A DNA stretch of 64,000 bases, taken from positions 4,744,011 to 4,808,010 of the forward strand of contig RPFO01000026.1 of assembly GCA_009746045.1 (NCBI GenBank). The letters run 5' to 3'. Positions 55,101-64,000 of this stretch are shown here, piece after piece. The notes under the pieces were generated by a model. That model worked only from the letters and a program-made list of their open reading frames with translations, had not been told where the DNA came from and did no database searches. Every line of letters begins with the position of its first letter. Position 1 is the stretch's first letter. Made by a program: the position numbers and the translations under genes. Source of the stretch: Mesostigma viride. Taxonomy: Eukaryota > Streptophyta > Mesostigmatophyceae > Mesostigmatales > Mesostigmataceae.

Positions 55101-56789
55101 GGACCTGGAGTACACAATGTCGCAATCAAGAATGAATGGAGGATCATTCGTCTCGGAACCATCAACAGGGCGCCTCACAACCAGAGCACGACCGTGGATT
55201 ACGTCCGGATCACCAATGGAACGGAAGTTCCGGGAATCCCTGATCACGTCACCCGCCCGGGTTTTGGTCCACCACGTTCGGATCCGGCGTGTTGTCCCAA
55301 TACAATTCCACGAGCGTGTTCCCAAGAGGCGGCACGAATGTCCTGGTGTGCGGCATCGTGTACCCCGTGTCCTCGTTCGCGGCGGCGACGGGCGGCGTCG
55401 TGACCACCCCATGACCGCTCCGTGGACCGCGACGAACGTGACAGACTCCAACGCGAACATGGTCGAGCTCTTGACCGTCGGAAACCCGACGCGGCCGGGT
55501 CCTACGTCAGCGTGTGGGTATGGCGCAGCGGGCGCATCCTAATGTTCACGGGCAATGCGTACACCGAGACGGCCGCGGCCGTCGTAGACACGAGCGAGTT
55601 CGTCCTCGGCGTGCACCTGACGCCGACGGCGCCCGTCCTATACATCAACGGCGCGACGCCCGCGATGACGGCCAACGGGTGGCGCACAATGGACAACGCG
55701 GCCGTCGCGACGAACACCCTCGTGCAGATGAGCGCCGTCGCGGCCGAGCGCGGCGTCTACCTCGGCTACCGCCGCGCGTGGACGTCCGGAGCGGTGATCA
55801 ACGCGAGTTTCAAGAACTGGCGTTTCGTGGACACGCTCGCGCGGGGGGGGGACGCCCGCGATGTCCGCGGATCAGATCGCCAACACGCAGATGTTCCGGT
55901 ACGCAAACGAGTACGACTCGCAGCCGCTCGAGTGACCTACGGGTTCCGCATCGACGACGACGAGACATTGCAGTTCGTGAAGACGCAGGGGTCGGCAACC
56001 ACCTCCACGCTCCTGGGCAAACCGCTGCCGGCGAGCGACGACGCGAGCGGCACGAGTCTGACGGGCAACGTCCTCGGCACGCTCACGGACACGTCGCTGG
56101 ACGTGGTCTTGTCGCTCGCCAACAAGGTCGACACGTCGACGACGACGTCGGTGTCGCAGCTCGCCGCGACCTCCGCGACCCCGGGCACCCAACCGTTCGT
56201 GGCCCCGACCGACGAGTGGGTCCTGTGGGACACCACGCTGTTCCAGAACGTGTACTTCGTCTGGGTAACGACCGTGTCCAACAACGCGACGAACACCAAC
56301 TACCTGTTGAAACTAAGTCTGTACGTCGAGCTCGAGAGCTACTGGATGGACGGCGGGATGTACATGATCGTGCCATACAACGCCGAATTGCTGCAGTACA
56401 CCGGGTTGGTGGAAGACGGGATCCGGGGTGTTGTGCTTTCCGATTATCCGAATAAAAACAAACTCTATTTCAACTCCGTGAACGTCCCCCGCCGCACCGC
56501 GAGCGCCCTCGGAACCCGCGAGGTCGTGCACCTCGTCGACTTGAACTTCGCCGTACGGTCCGGGCAGTTTCCGTCCACTCCGGCGCTTATGGGCCTCCAG
56601 AACGTCGGGTGGCCGAACATCGTGTCGTCGGTCGTCGACGAGTTCGCGAAGACGCGCGGGTATGGAAGCATGTTCGAACCGCAGAACCTTCCATGCCGCG
56701 TCGTGACGTCCGCCCAATGGCCCTCGTTCAGCGCGTCGACGAACTGGAAGTCCGTGGGGCGGTACGATTACTTCACCGTCACGCCGTGA
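52137..56789 (+). CDS. Giant fibre/adhesin-like protein 2, several frameshifts
   Basis: Main frame 52137 to about 55230, then shifted frames to about 55420, then 55440 to 56789, with another break near 55850-55935; about 1550 residues. The N-terminal third is a clear paralogue of gene 1 (LLLMPFDTTKEVIVQDSRFV). Two extra jelly-roll-like modules follow (GEWTMEASVASTGSNSFSIM ... RFWYDDMEIPL; GNWTVEVRMKFNASG ... RVWYDNSEIPL), then a module shared with gene 1 (VSVWVWRSGRILMFTGN) and a long unique end (MDGGMYMIVPYNAELLQYTG). Repeated lectin-like folds suggest host attachment. Specificity is unknown. Confidence 0.65.
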
Positions 56790-56846
56790 CGACTCGGTGA
56801 CGTCGGCATCGTCGTCGAGACGACACGGATCGCGTCAGGGAGTTGA

Positions 56847-56852
56847 TATAAA
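56847..56852 (+). promoter_or_regulatory. TATA box of the ribonucleotide reductase gene
   Basis: TATAAA lies 44 bp before the ATG at 56896. Confidence 0.4.
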
Positions 56853-56895
56853 ATGTCCCCCGCGGGGGTAGGACTGCGTCTCTCGTCCGAGAACC

Positions 56896-59549
56896 ATGGA
56901 GGTCAACCCGTCGGACCGCGCGACCGCGATCGCGCTGCGGACGTACCACCGTCCGCTCGACGACGGGTCGGGAGGACTCGAGAGTTGGGACCAGGTCGTC
57001 GCACGGGTGATCGACCACCAGCGCTGGCTCTGGATCCGAGCCAAGGACGCCCCGCTGACGGCCGACGAGGAGAAGGAGCTCGACGAGTTGAGTCGGCTCA
57101 TCCTCAACCGCCGCATCGCCCCCGCGGGGAGGACGCTGTGGCTGGGCGGGACGCAGCTCTCTCGCCGCCGCGAATCGTGCATGTTCAACTGCGCTTTCAC
57201 CCAGGTGGAGACGGTGTACGACATCGTGGACGTCCTGTGGCTCCTCCTCCAAGGCACCGGAGTGGGGTTCAATCCCGTGGTCGGCACGCTGAACGGTTTT
57301 GCCAACCCGATCGATGATATCCGGGTCATCCGGTCCACGAGGACGTGCAAGGGCGGACGCGAGATCAACAAGGAGACCTACGACGAGGACACGCGCACGT
57401 GGACGGTCAGCGTGGGCGACTCGGCGATCGCGTGGGCCAAGGCGGCGGGCAAACTGATGGCGGGAAAGTTCCCCGCCAAGACATTGATCATCGACCTGAC
57501 AGAGATCAGACCCGCCGGCGAGCGACTGGCGGGATATTGTTGGCAGGTGGGTCCGTCTAATTTTTCAACAACTCGGCCAGGAACAAGTCATCCTGTTTCT
57601 TCCTTTTCTTGCTCCCGTAAATGCTTTTCATGTTAGCGGTGTAAATGGCGTCGAGTCTGTTCTGATCGAACTTTCGCTTCCGCTCCCTTTCCCTTGCATC
57701 AAAAGCCACCATCCCTTTCCGCCTGTCGGCCAATCCGCGATCGGTGAACAGCGTCGTGTCTAGCATCAATTTGCGCACATTGCGTTGCCCCTGATTCACC
57801 TCTTTGGATATGTCCGATTTAGGAACGCCGCGTTTTTTCAACTCGGACTTGGTGAAGTCTTTTGCCATTCTCTCGATCTGTAGTTCGCGTTCGAACGCCT
57901 TGTCGATGTCTTCGTTGGACAAGTCTAACATTTCCGTGAAGGTCGCCACCCTCGCATGGGCTTGCGGAATTGCGGGGGCACGGCCGCGTTTGGCCGCACC
58001 GGACTTGGCCGCGCCGGACTTGGCCGCGCCGGCCTCGGCCGTGCCGCCCTCGTTGTCCGCCCTCACGCGATGTTTGCGCGGTCGGCGCGCGGGTCGCGTT
58101 CGTTTGGCACGCTTGGTGGCCGTGGCGGTTTTCATTCTTATCATACCCACTATGCACATTATTTTTGGCGGTTTGCAGAGTTCTGGCGACGCGCAGATCG
58201 CGCGGGCTTTCGAGAAGATCGCCCGGCTGATGTCCAAACGCGCGGACCAGCTCTTGTCGAAGATGGACATCGTGGATATCGTGAACCACCTCGGAACGAT
58301 GTTGAGCAGCCGTCGTTCGGCGGAGATCGCGCTATGCGAGTACGGCTCGGCGGAGTGGAAAGAGTTCGCCTACGCGAAAAAGGATTGGTGGATCGAGAAT
58401 TCCCATCGCCAGCAGTCGAACAACAGTCTGGTCTTCTCGTCCAAGCCGACGAGGGCGCAGCTCGAGGAGATCTTCCAGATCATGCAAGAATCGGGCGGGT
58501 CCGAGCCCGGCATGCTGAATATCGAATCGGCTCTGAAACGGGCGCCGTGGACGAAGGGCGTGAATCCGTGCTGCGAGATTCTGTTGGGGAACAAGAGCTT
58601 CTGCAATCTGTCGGAGATCAACCTGGCGGCATTCCGCGCGGGCGACAAGGCCGGACTGGAGCGTGCGCTCGTCCTTGCCGCGCGCATGAACTACCGCCAG
58701 ACACTCGTCGATCTTCGCGACGAGATCCTGCAAGAAGCGTGGCATCTGAACAACTTCTTCCTCCGTTTATGCGGAGTCGGGTTGACCGGCGTCGTGTCCC
58801 GACCCGACTTGAAGACCTACGACTACCGCCGCATGAAGAACATCGCGGTGTCCGCGGCGTACTCCATGGCCTACGAGTTGAAGACCCCTCTGCCGAAGAA
58901 CGTGACGTGCATCAAGCCCAGCGGGACCCTGTCGAAGATCATGTCCACGCGGCAGTGGGGCGAGGTGCCCGAGGGAGTGCACAAGCCGCTCGGGCGGTAC
59001 ATCTTCAACAACATCACGTACTCGAAGCACGACCCGCTGGTCGCCCGGTTCGCGGACGCGGGGTACAAGATCGTGGACAAGCCCTTCGAGCCGGAGTCCG
59101 TGCTCGTCACGTTCCCGGTGTCGTACGACTCCGTCCCCTTCACGAAGAAGTGGGTGACGCGCAAGGACGGGACGAAGGAGGAGGTCGAGGTGAACACGGA
59201 GACGGCCGTCGAGCAACTCGAGCGGTACCGCGACCTGATGAACTCGTACGTCGAGCAAAACGTCAGCTGCACGATCTCGTACGACCCCTCCGAGATCGAG
59301 TCCATCCTGGACTGGCTCAACGCGCATTGGGACGAGTACGTCGGCGTCTCGTTCTTGCTGCGGGCGGACCCGACCAAGAACGCCGCCGATCTGGGATACG
59401 CGTACCTGCCCCAGGAAGTGGTTACCAAGGCCCGCTTCGACGCGTACAAGGAGTCGCTGCGTCCCGTGAACTACAAAGGCATCATGCATGTGGACGAGGA
59501 GCCGGGCGCTGCCTCGGATTGTGTCGGCGGGGCTTGCCCCGTGAAGTGA
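56896..59549 (+). CDS. nrdJ: Class II (adenosylcobalamin-dependent) ribonucleotide reductase, split by a 632-bp insert
   Basis: Exon-like part 1 (56896-57546, 217 residues) has RRIAPAGRTLWLGGTQLSRR, SCMFNCAFTQVETV and LLQGTGVGFNPVVG. Part 2 (58179-59549, 456 residues) has MSKRADQLLSKMDIVDIVNH, NNSLVFSSKP, the catalytic GVNPCCEILLGNKSFCNLSE, TCIKPSGTLSK and a C-terminal redox pair CVGGACPVK. The layout is that of monomeric RTPR-type class II enzymes, which make deoxyribonucleotides with adenosylcobalamin and need no NrdB partner. The parts join in phase across GT...AG ends; total 673 residues. Without splicing the first part would stop at 57636. Confidence 0.85.
57547..58178 (+). other. Putative intron (GT-AG) or gene insertion in the reductase gene
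   Basis: The reading frame is lost after TGGCAG (57546) and resumes exactly at AGTTCTGGC (58179). The insert begins GTGGGT and ends TTTTTGGCGGTTTGCAG, matching spliceosomal 5' and 3' site rules, and removal keeps codon phase and restores a family-typical sequence (GYCWQ then SSGDAQIARAF). It is 632 bp and over 90% of it is the antisense gene 57557-58135. With only about 50 bp of noncoding DNA, group I or II ribozymes do not fit. Confidence 0.65.
57557..58135 (-). CDS. Unknown basic protein nested antisense in the reductase insert
   Basis: 192 residues from ATG 58135. A basic Lys/Arg head (TKRAKRTRPARRPRKHR), three AAKSG-type repeats, then a helical domain (LDLSNEDIDKAFERELQIER, FTKSELKKRGVPKSDISKEV) and a basic C-terminus ending FLAELLKN. 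No LAGLIDADG, GIY-YIG or HNH motif is seen, so it is not an evident homing nuclease. Codons are AT-richer than in the reductase. It stops 10 bp inside the putative 5' splice site. GTATGATAAGA precedes the start. Confidence 0.6.
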   Translation of the reverse strand: MKTATATKRAKRTRPARRPRKHRVRADNEGGTAEAGAAKSGAAKSGAAKRGRAPAIPQAHARVATFTEMLDLSNEDIDKAFERELQIERMAKDFTKSELKKRGVPKSDISKEVNQGQRNVRKLMLDTTLFTDRGLADRRKGMVAFDARERERKRKFDQNRLDAIYTANMKSIYGSKKRKKQDDLFLAELLKN

Positions 59550-60153
59550 TCACCCTGTCATCGCCGTCCTGTTGAACGGCATATTGCTAGCGGTAGGGGG
59601 AGGAGCGTAGTACGGCATGTTGTATGGCATAGGCTCGAAGTTGGCTTGCACGGTTACGTTTGTTCCTGCGGATGAATCCGTACGTTTTTTCCAAGAATAA
59701 TAAATGATTCCAATTACGACCGTAATGACCAACAGGACAATTATGACACTCTTGATTTTGTCCGCGATAGACCCGCCGCCCTCCTCTTCGTCCCCGCCCC
59801 GTCCCATCCCCCGCGCCTCCTTCCTTATCGTCGTTCTTGTTGAACACAGAGTTCACGATCAACATGCCGGCGACGGTGGCGAAAGCCCCTCCGACGGCCT
59901 CCACGCCGTACCGCCTCGCAAAGTCGGTCGCTCTCTCCCTGAAACTCTTCGAGGCGGCCTCGCTGACGGCGTCCGCCGACTTGCCGGCCGCGCTGGCCTG
60001 CTCGGCCTTCTGGAGAGCCTGAAGCCTCTCGATTTCCTTGGCGATCTCGGTCGTCTTCTTCGCGTCGGCGGCAGCGTCGGCCGCCGTGGTGGCGGTCTTC
60101 AGTTCGTCGGCGCCCCGGAGGGCATCCGTTAACGCAGACGCGCTGGGGGGCAT
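59550..60153 (-). CDS. Two-segment membrane protein, one frameshift
   Basis: Start at 60153, preceded by CTATAA. Ala/Lys-rich helices (DAKKTTEIAKEIERLQALQK), then VEAVGGAFATVAGMLIVNSV, a weak membrane segment. A shift near 59800 leads to IADKIKSVIIVLLVITVVIG, a strong membrane segment, and a Pro/Tyr/Met-rich tail to 59550. About 200 residues. It directly abuts the reductase stop. A virion membrane protein is likely. No family recognised. Confidence 0.55.
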
Positions 60154-60177
60154 TTATAGATACAGGACACAATTTTA

Positions 60178-60549
60178 TCAGGGCGCGTTCAGGAGAGCGG
60201 AGAAGGTCGAATCGTAGTCGCCCGACAGCATCCCGCTCGTCACTCCGGAGGCCTGTCCCATGCGGAAGGCCTGCGTGCTGTGAGAAGACCCGCCGCCGAC
60301 GCCGTACGAAGGGGCGGTCTCGGACCCGCACACCATCCCGGTGACGCACTCGCCGCCGCCGCCTCCGTCGCCGGAACGCGCGCTCCACGGTTTCCAGATG
60401 ACGATCGCGATGACCGCGACCGCGGCGATCGCGATGAACAGAGGGCTCGAGAAGAATCCGCCCGCCGCCGGCTTGGCGATCCTGGCGCGAGCGGAGTTGC
60501 GGACGTTCTCCTCGGTCACGCCACGCGTCACGTTTCCGGCACTGTTCAT
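60178..60549 (-). CDS. Single-pass membrane protein
   Basis: 123 residues from ATG 60549 (MNSAGNVTRGVTEENVRNSA). Membrane segment near residues 32-52 (FFSSPLFIAIAAVAVIAIVI), then a Gly-rich stretch, two Cys, and a Ser/Gly/Met-rich tail ending DSTFSALLNAP. Same strand as, and 24 bp upstream of, the 60153 gene. Virion membrane protein likely; no family recognised. Confidence 0.55.
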   Translation of the reverse strand: MNSAGNVTRGVTEENVRNSARARIAKPAAGGFFSSPLFIAIAAVAVIAIVIWKPWSARSGDGGGGGECVTGMVCGSETAPSYGVGGGSSHSTQAFRMGQASGVTSGMLSGDYDSTFSALLNAP

Positions 60550-60655
60550 CTGGATCCTCGAAGTTGTCGCAGAAGAAAAATCGGCTCGGCTAGACTCGGG
60601 CGGGAGCAGCACCACCATCGAGGGGCCACGATCAACGATAGCGCAGATATTTATC

Positions 60656-62580
60656 CTACTTCCTGGAGAACAGGAACGCCGAGACGAGCGCGACGACGAC
60701 CACGAGGATCCCGCGACCGCGACGATGTTTTCGGTACGGTACCCGTCTTCCTTCTTCTCGGTCGTCGCCGACTCCTCGGGTACGGCCGCGGACGGATCGG
60801 CCGGCGCGGAAAGCTGCCACAACTCCTCCGGAGTGGCGAAGAGTCCGACCTCCGCGAACCGGTCGCGGAACTGGCGCGCCATCTCCAGGTCGGCGGGACT
60901 CCCCGTGGCTCGCAGACCCGGACGTAGTCCGCGATCTTCTTCTTGCGAACGTCCGCCGTCAACGCGTTGGCGGGGTCCTCGAACTTGGATCGCAGCGCGT
61001 CGGAGGCCGCGTGGCATTTGGCGAAAGCAAACGAGTCGCGAGGGATGACCTTGAACTGCCCCGTTTTCCACATGTCCACGAGAGAGCTGGCCATCGCGTC
61101 CGCGGCCCCGCATCGGACGTCGACGAGCGTGCCGTCGAGATCCTTCACGGACACCTTGTCGGGCGTCGGCTGATTCACGATCGCCTCCTCCGCCTTGACC
61201 TGCGCCTGTTCGGCCACCTGGGCCGTCTCTTCCATCACGGGGGGGTGGGGGCGACTGCGGGAGGACCGGCAGCGACGTCGACCCTGGACGGCTCCGTCGA
61301 GCGGACCTGGTAATGCAACGACCACGCGAGTTTCGTCGCTTCCGGATCCCGCGCCGCCTCCACTTTCTCGACGCGCTTGTTCATCGCGAGCCCGGGGATC
61401 CCCGACAAGCCCATCCAGTGCCACGCCCACGACACGGGCCTGACGGCCCTCGTAGGCCGCCCCGTGTCGGGGTTCAGCACCGCGACGGTGTCGACAGGAC
61501 CGTCCGTCATCTCGGCGTCGCCTTTCCTGGACATGGTCTCCTTCTCCATCCGCAACGCGGCCAACGCCGCGCCGGGCGTGAGCCAATCACGGACCATGTC
61601 GCGGTACGCGCGCAAAGCACGCACGCCTTCGCCGCCGACGTAACCAGCGCGCCGGCCCGCGCCAACAACTCGTCGAACAGACCGGCCTTGTCGAGGTCCC
61701 CTTTGACCGCCAACTCCTCGCCTCTGGCGGCGGCCGCCTTGATCAAGGCGTCTCGCATGCACTTGATCCTCTCGTCTTTCGGGATGGCCTCGTGCAAGGT
61801 CAACGCGTCCACGCCGACCTCTTTCATCGCCATCTCGAGCTTCGTGGCGTGCATCAACCTCTGCGGATCCCTCGACCGGAAACTCTCGGCATAGTCCCGC
61901 GTGTCGAACTGAGCCGTCGCCTGCGCCGGGACCGGAGCGGTCACGGAACTCTCTTTCGATTGCCCGAGGAGGTCGTAGTTCCTCGCCCACGCCAGTTTCT
62001 TGGCGGCGGAGGCGTTGGAGGCGGACATGGTCTCCATGTACAATCGAATGGCCTTCAAACGACCCTGCAAGGACAACGGCTCGACCCCGGCCCCTTCGAA
62101 GACGCCCCATACCCAGAACTTGGGCACCGTGCGTCCGGTCTTCCTCCCCGAGAGCGGATCGATCTCAGGAACCGGCGGGGGCGTTCCGTCCCATCCCATC
62201 GCCGCGTTGGCCTCTTTCGTGTCGAGATCCCCCTCGTATCGCAGCGCGCGCTGGATGTCCATGGTCAGGAAACTGGAACTCATGTCCCGGAACTTGTCCG
62301 AGACCCACGTGGGCACCTGCCCTTTTTTCCAGACACGTCCGAACTCCTTCGCGGCGTCCCTCAGCCGCTCGTACACGACCTGGTGTCCGTCCGCGTACCG
62401 CCTGTTCTCACTCTTTTCCACGCCGGCGAGGACGGCCGCCTTCATCATCGCGTTGCGGATGTGGATCGCGGCGGTGTGACTCAAACTCTTCACGAGATCC
62501 TTGTGCTGCGCGATGGCTTCCAACACCCTGTTCGGGTCTTCGGATTGGATGTCCTTTTCGACTTTGTCGATCGACGTCAT
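60656..62580 (-). CDS. Repeat-containing protein with C-terminal membrane anchor, frameshifted
   Basis: Frame 1 (62580 to about 61640), frame 2 (to about 61240), frame 3 (to about 60920), frame 4 (to about 60710) and a final shift to LVVVVALVSAFLFSRK ending at TAG 60656; about 640 residues. The first 400 residues contain a duplicated unit of about 220: SEDPNRVLEAIAQ / SRDPQRLMHATK, DPLSGRKTGRTVPKFW / NPDTGRPTRAVRPVSW, SAAKKLAWARNY / EATKLAWSLHY. The C-terminal hydrophobic stretch would anchor it. It looks like a large structural or membrane protein. No family recognised. Confidence 0.55.
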
Positions 62581-62622
62581 CGCGCGATGTAATTCTACTT
62601 AGACATCGGAAATAAATGCCGC

Positions 62623-62628
62623 GTATAC
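62623..62628 (+). promoter_or_regulatory. GTATAC motif before the SF2 helicase
   Basis: GTATACTCTAAACG-ATG; the motif ends 8 bp before the start at 62637. AATAAAT (62609-62615) lies just upstream. Confidence 0.45.
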
Positions 62629-62636
62629 TCTAAACG

Positions 62637-64000
62637 ATGCCCGTACACCCGCTGCCACGGAATTGGCCGAACGCGGAAACGGAACGACCGTCGACGACGC
62701 AGGTGTTCGTCAAGGACTACTTCGAGGGCCGCGTGCGAGGCCAGCCGCCCCCTCCCCACCGCGCGGTGGGCAAGAACTCGTGTTCCCAGACGACGGGGGA
62801 CTTCAAGCAGGCCCCGCAGCAGGCCGTCGTCAACATGTACCTGCGGTACGTGGCCGAACACGGGAGCAAACACCGCGGGTTCCTGGCGTGGCACTCGACG
62901 GGGTCCGGCAAGACGTGCACGGCCTTGGGTGCGATCGACGCGTTCTGGGACACGGATCGGCCCATCTACCTGGCCACGAGCCGCGAGAACGCGAGCAACA
63001 ACTCGATCGAGGAGTACGGCAAGTGCGCGGCCCTGTTTCCCCGTTTCGAGGGGATGACGCCCGCGGAGGCGACGAGGGCCATCCGATCGCGCGTGGGCGG
63101 AGGTCGGATCATGAGTTTCCCCCAATTGGCGCACGAGACGGGCGCGCATCGCCCGAACCGCCACGCGGACCCGGACCTTTTGCGCGACGCGGTGCTGATC
63201 ATGGACGAGGTGCAGAACCTGTTCCGTCCCCTGCCCGGCCAAGCGGCCGAACACGACGCACTCCGCGAGTTGCTGGACAAGCCGTCGAAACGGACGCAGG
63301 GACTGTACATGGTCATCCTGAGCGGGACGCCGGGGGACACGGAGCGAGAGATCTCGTGGCTGCTGTCCATGATCAAGGGTTCGCCGGTGGGCCCCGACTC
63401 CCCCTTGTCCGCGTACGCGGGCCTGTGTTCGTACGTGGATTACGCGGGGGACACGTCTGTGTACCCGAGGTTGAACCCGGACGCCCTCCACCCGACGTCG
63501 ATGAGCGCGGAACAGCGCGCGGCGTTGCGCGCCCGCCTGAAAACGGCCAAGGAGGTGAGCAGTGACAACGAGCGGTTCCTGTACGAGGCGCGGAGGGCGA
63601 CGAACGGACTCCGTTTGTCGCACCTGTCGGGGGCGAAGTTGCTGCAGGCCTTGCCGCGGCTGTCGCCGAAGATGAAGGAGATCGCGGACACGATCACGAA
63701 ACACCCGAACGAGAAGCACTACCTGTACTCGTCTTTCAACGCGGGCGGGATCCGCGACATGGCGCGCGTGCTCGAGGCCCTGGGCTACTCTCCCTTGTCC
63801 ATGTCGGGCGAGCTGCCGACGAGCAGCAAGAAACGGTACGTGCTCCTGGGGTCGGACACGAACCCGACGACGGACACGGGCCTGCGCAGGATCCGACAGG
63901 TGTACAACGCTCCTGAGAACTCGGACGGCCGGATCCTGCACGTGATCCTGGCGCGGAAACGGTTCAACGAGGGACTGGACCTGAAGAGCGTGCGCCACAT
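62637..64000 (+). CDS. D6/D11-type SF2 helicase, partial (runs off the window)
   Basis: 455 residues visible, no stop before the window end. FLAWHSTGSGKTCTALGAID holds Walker A (62888-62914), VLIMDEVQNLFRP the DExx box (63204-63218), and MVILSGTPGDTEREI motif III (63321-63332). HYLYSSFNAGGIRDMARVLE and ILHVILARKRFNEGLDL start the second RecA domain; motif VI lies beyond the edge. This matches the NCLDV helicases related to vaccinia D6 (early transcription factor subunit) and D11 (transcript release); which of the two cannot be told. A GTATAC motif precedes the start. Confidence 0.8.
   Translation, partial: MPVHPLPRNWPNAETERPSTTQVFVKDYFEGRVRGQPPPPHRAVGKNSCSQTTGDFKQAPQQAVVNMYLRYVAEHGSKHRGFLAWHSTGSGKTCTALGAIDAFWDTDRPIYLATSRENASNNSIEEYGKCAALFPRFEGMTPAEATRAIRSRVGGGRIMSFPQLAHETGAHRPNRHADPDLLRDAVLIMDEVQNLFRPLPGQAAEHDALRELLDKPSKRTQGLYMVILSGTPGDTEREISWLLSMIKGSPVGPDSPLSAYAGLCSYVDYAGDTSVYPRLNPDALHPTSMSAEQRAALRARLKTAKEVSSDNERFLYEARRATNGLRLSHLSGAKLLQALPRLSPKMKEIADTITKHPNEKHYLYSSFNAGGIRDMARVLEALGYSPLSMSGELPTSSKKRYVLLGSDTNPTTDTGLRRIRQVYNAPENSDGRILHVILARKRFNEGLDLKSVRH

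Noticed and set aside
57547-58178. Group I or group II self-splicing intron, or intein
   Set aside because: About 50 bp of noncoding DNA is too little for a ribozyme core, and the insert interrupts the frame, so it is not an intein.
1-64000. tRNA or rRNA genes
   Set aside because: I saw no stretch with clear tRNA arms or rRNA signatures by eye; a covariance-model scan would be decisive.

Overview
The window looks like part of a large DNA virus genome of the Nucleocytoviricota (NCLDV) type. It is GC-rich, tightly packed on both strands, and has almost no cellular housekeeping genes. Landmark genes are an SF3 (D5-type) helicase, a separate archaeo-eukaryotic primase with a PrimPol/UL52-like zinc end, a D6/D11-type SF2 helicase running off the right edge, a VLTF-2-like (A1L) late transcription factor, an A22/RuvC-like Holliday junction resolvase, a YqaJ/lambda-type exonuclease, KilA-N proteins and several families known mainly from NCLDVs. 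Major capsid protein, DNA polymerase, RNA polymerase and packaging ATPase are not in the window, so neither family nor host can be fixed.

Layout. 1-2650: AT-richer, no intact gene, in-frame scraps of a long coiled-coil protein. 2.8-10.4 kb: NifS-like cysteine desulfurase, small membrane proteins, an ADP-ribosyltransferase-fold protein and a SprT-like metalloprotease. 10.5-14.7 kb: an accessory island with diverged direct repeats, two tandem KilA-N genes with co-duplicated upstream DNA, a 218-bp tandem repeat, a 611-bp foldback element and a row of palindromes. 14.7-31.4 kb: late transcription factor, GNAT-like protein, a three-gene block of large unknown proteins, HNH and Vsr-like nucleases, RING/TRAF protein. 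31.5-48.8 kb: replication and recombination genes (helicase, resolvase, exonuclease, primase), a second metalloprotease, DUF3179 and SLATT proteins, and a PduO-type cobalamin adenosyltransferase. 49-56.8 kb: two giant paralogous fibre or adhesin genes. 56.9-64 kb: a class II ribonucleotide reductase interrupted by a 632-bp insert that carries an antisense gene, membrane or virion proteins, and the D6/D11-type helicase.

How genes may work together. The adenosyltransferase makes adenosylcobalamin, the cofactor required by class II ribonucleotide reductase, so the virus may carry both the B12-dependent enzyme and the enzyme that prepares its cofactor. The reductase, helicases, primase, resolvase and exonuclease together form a DNA synthesis and recombination set. 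Many starts have a TATA(C/G/A) motif within about 20 bp, which suggests virus-type promoters with very short leaders.

Caveat. Many genes, including ones that should be essential, are broken by single-base frameshifts, often at G or C runs and usually looking like a missing base. This resembles an uncorrected long-read assembly more than mass gene decay. Where two or more frames clearly make one gene, I give one entry for the whole span and say so.
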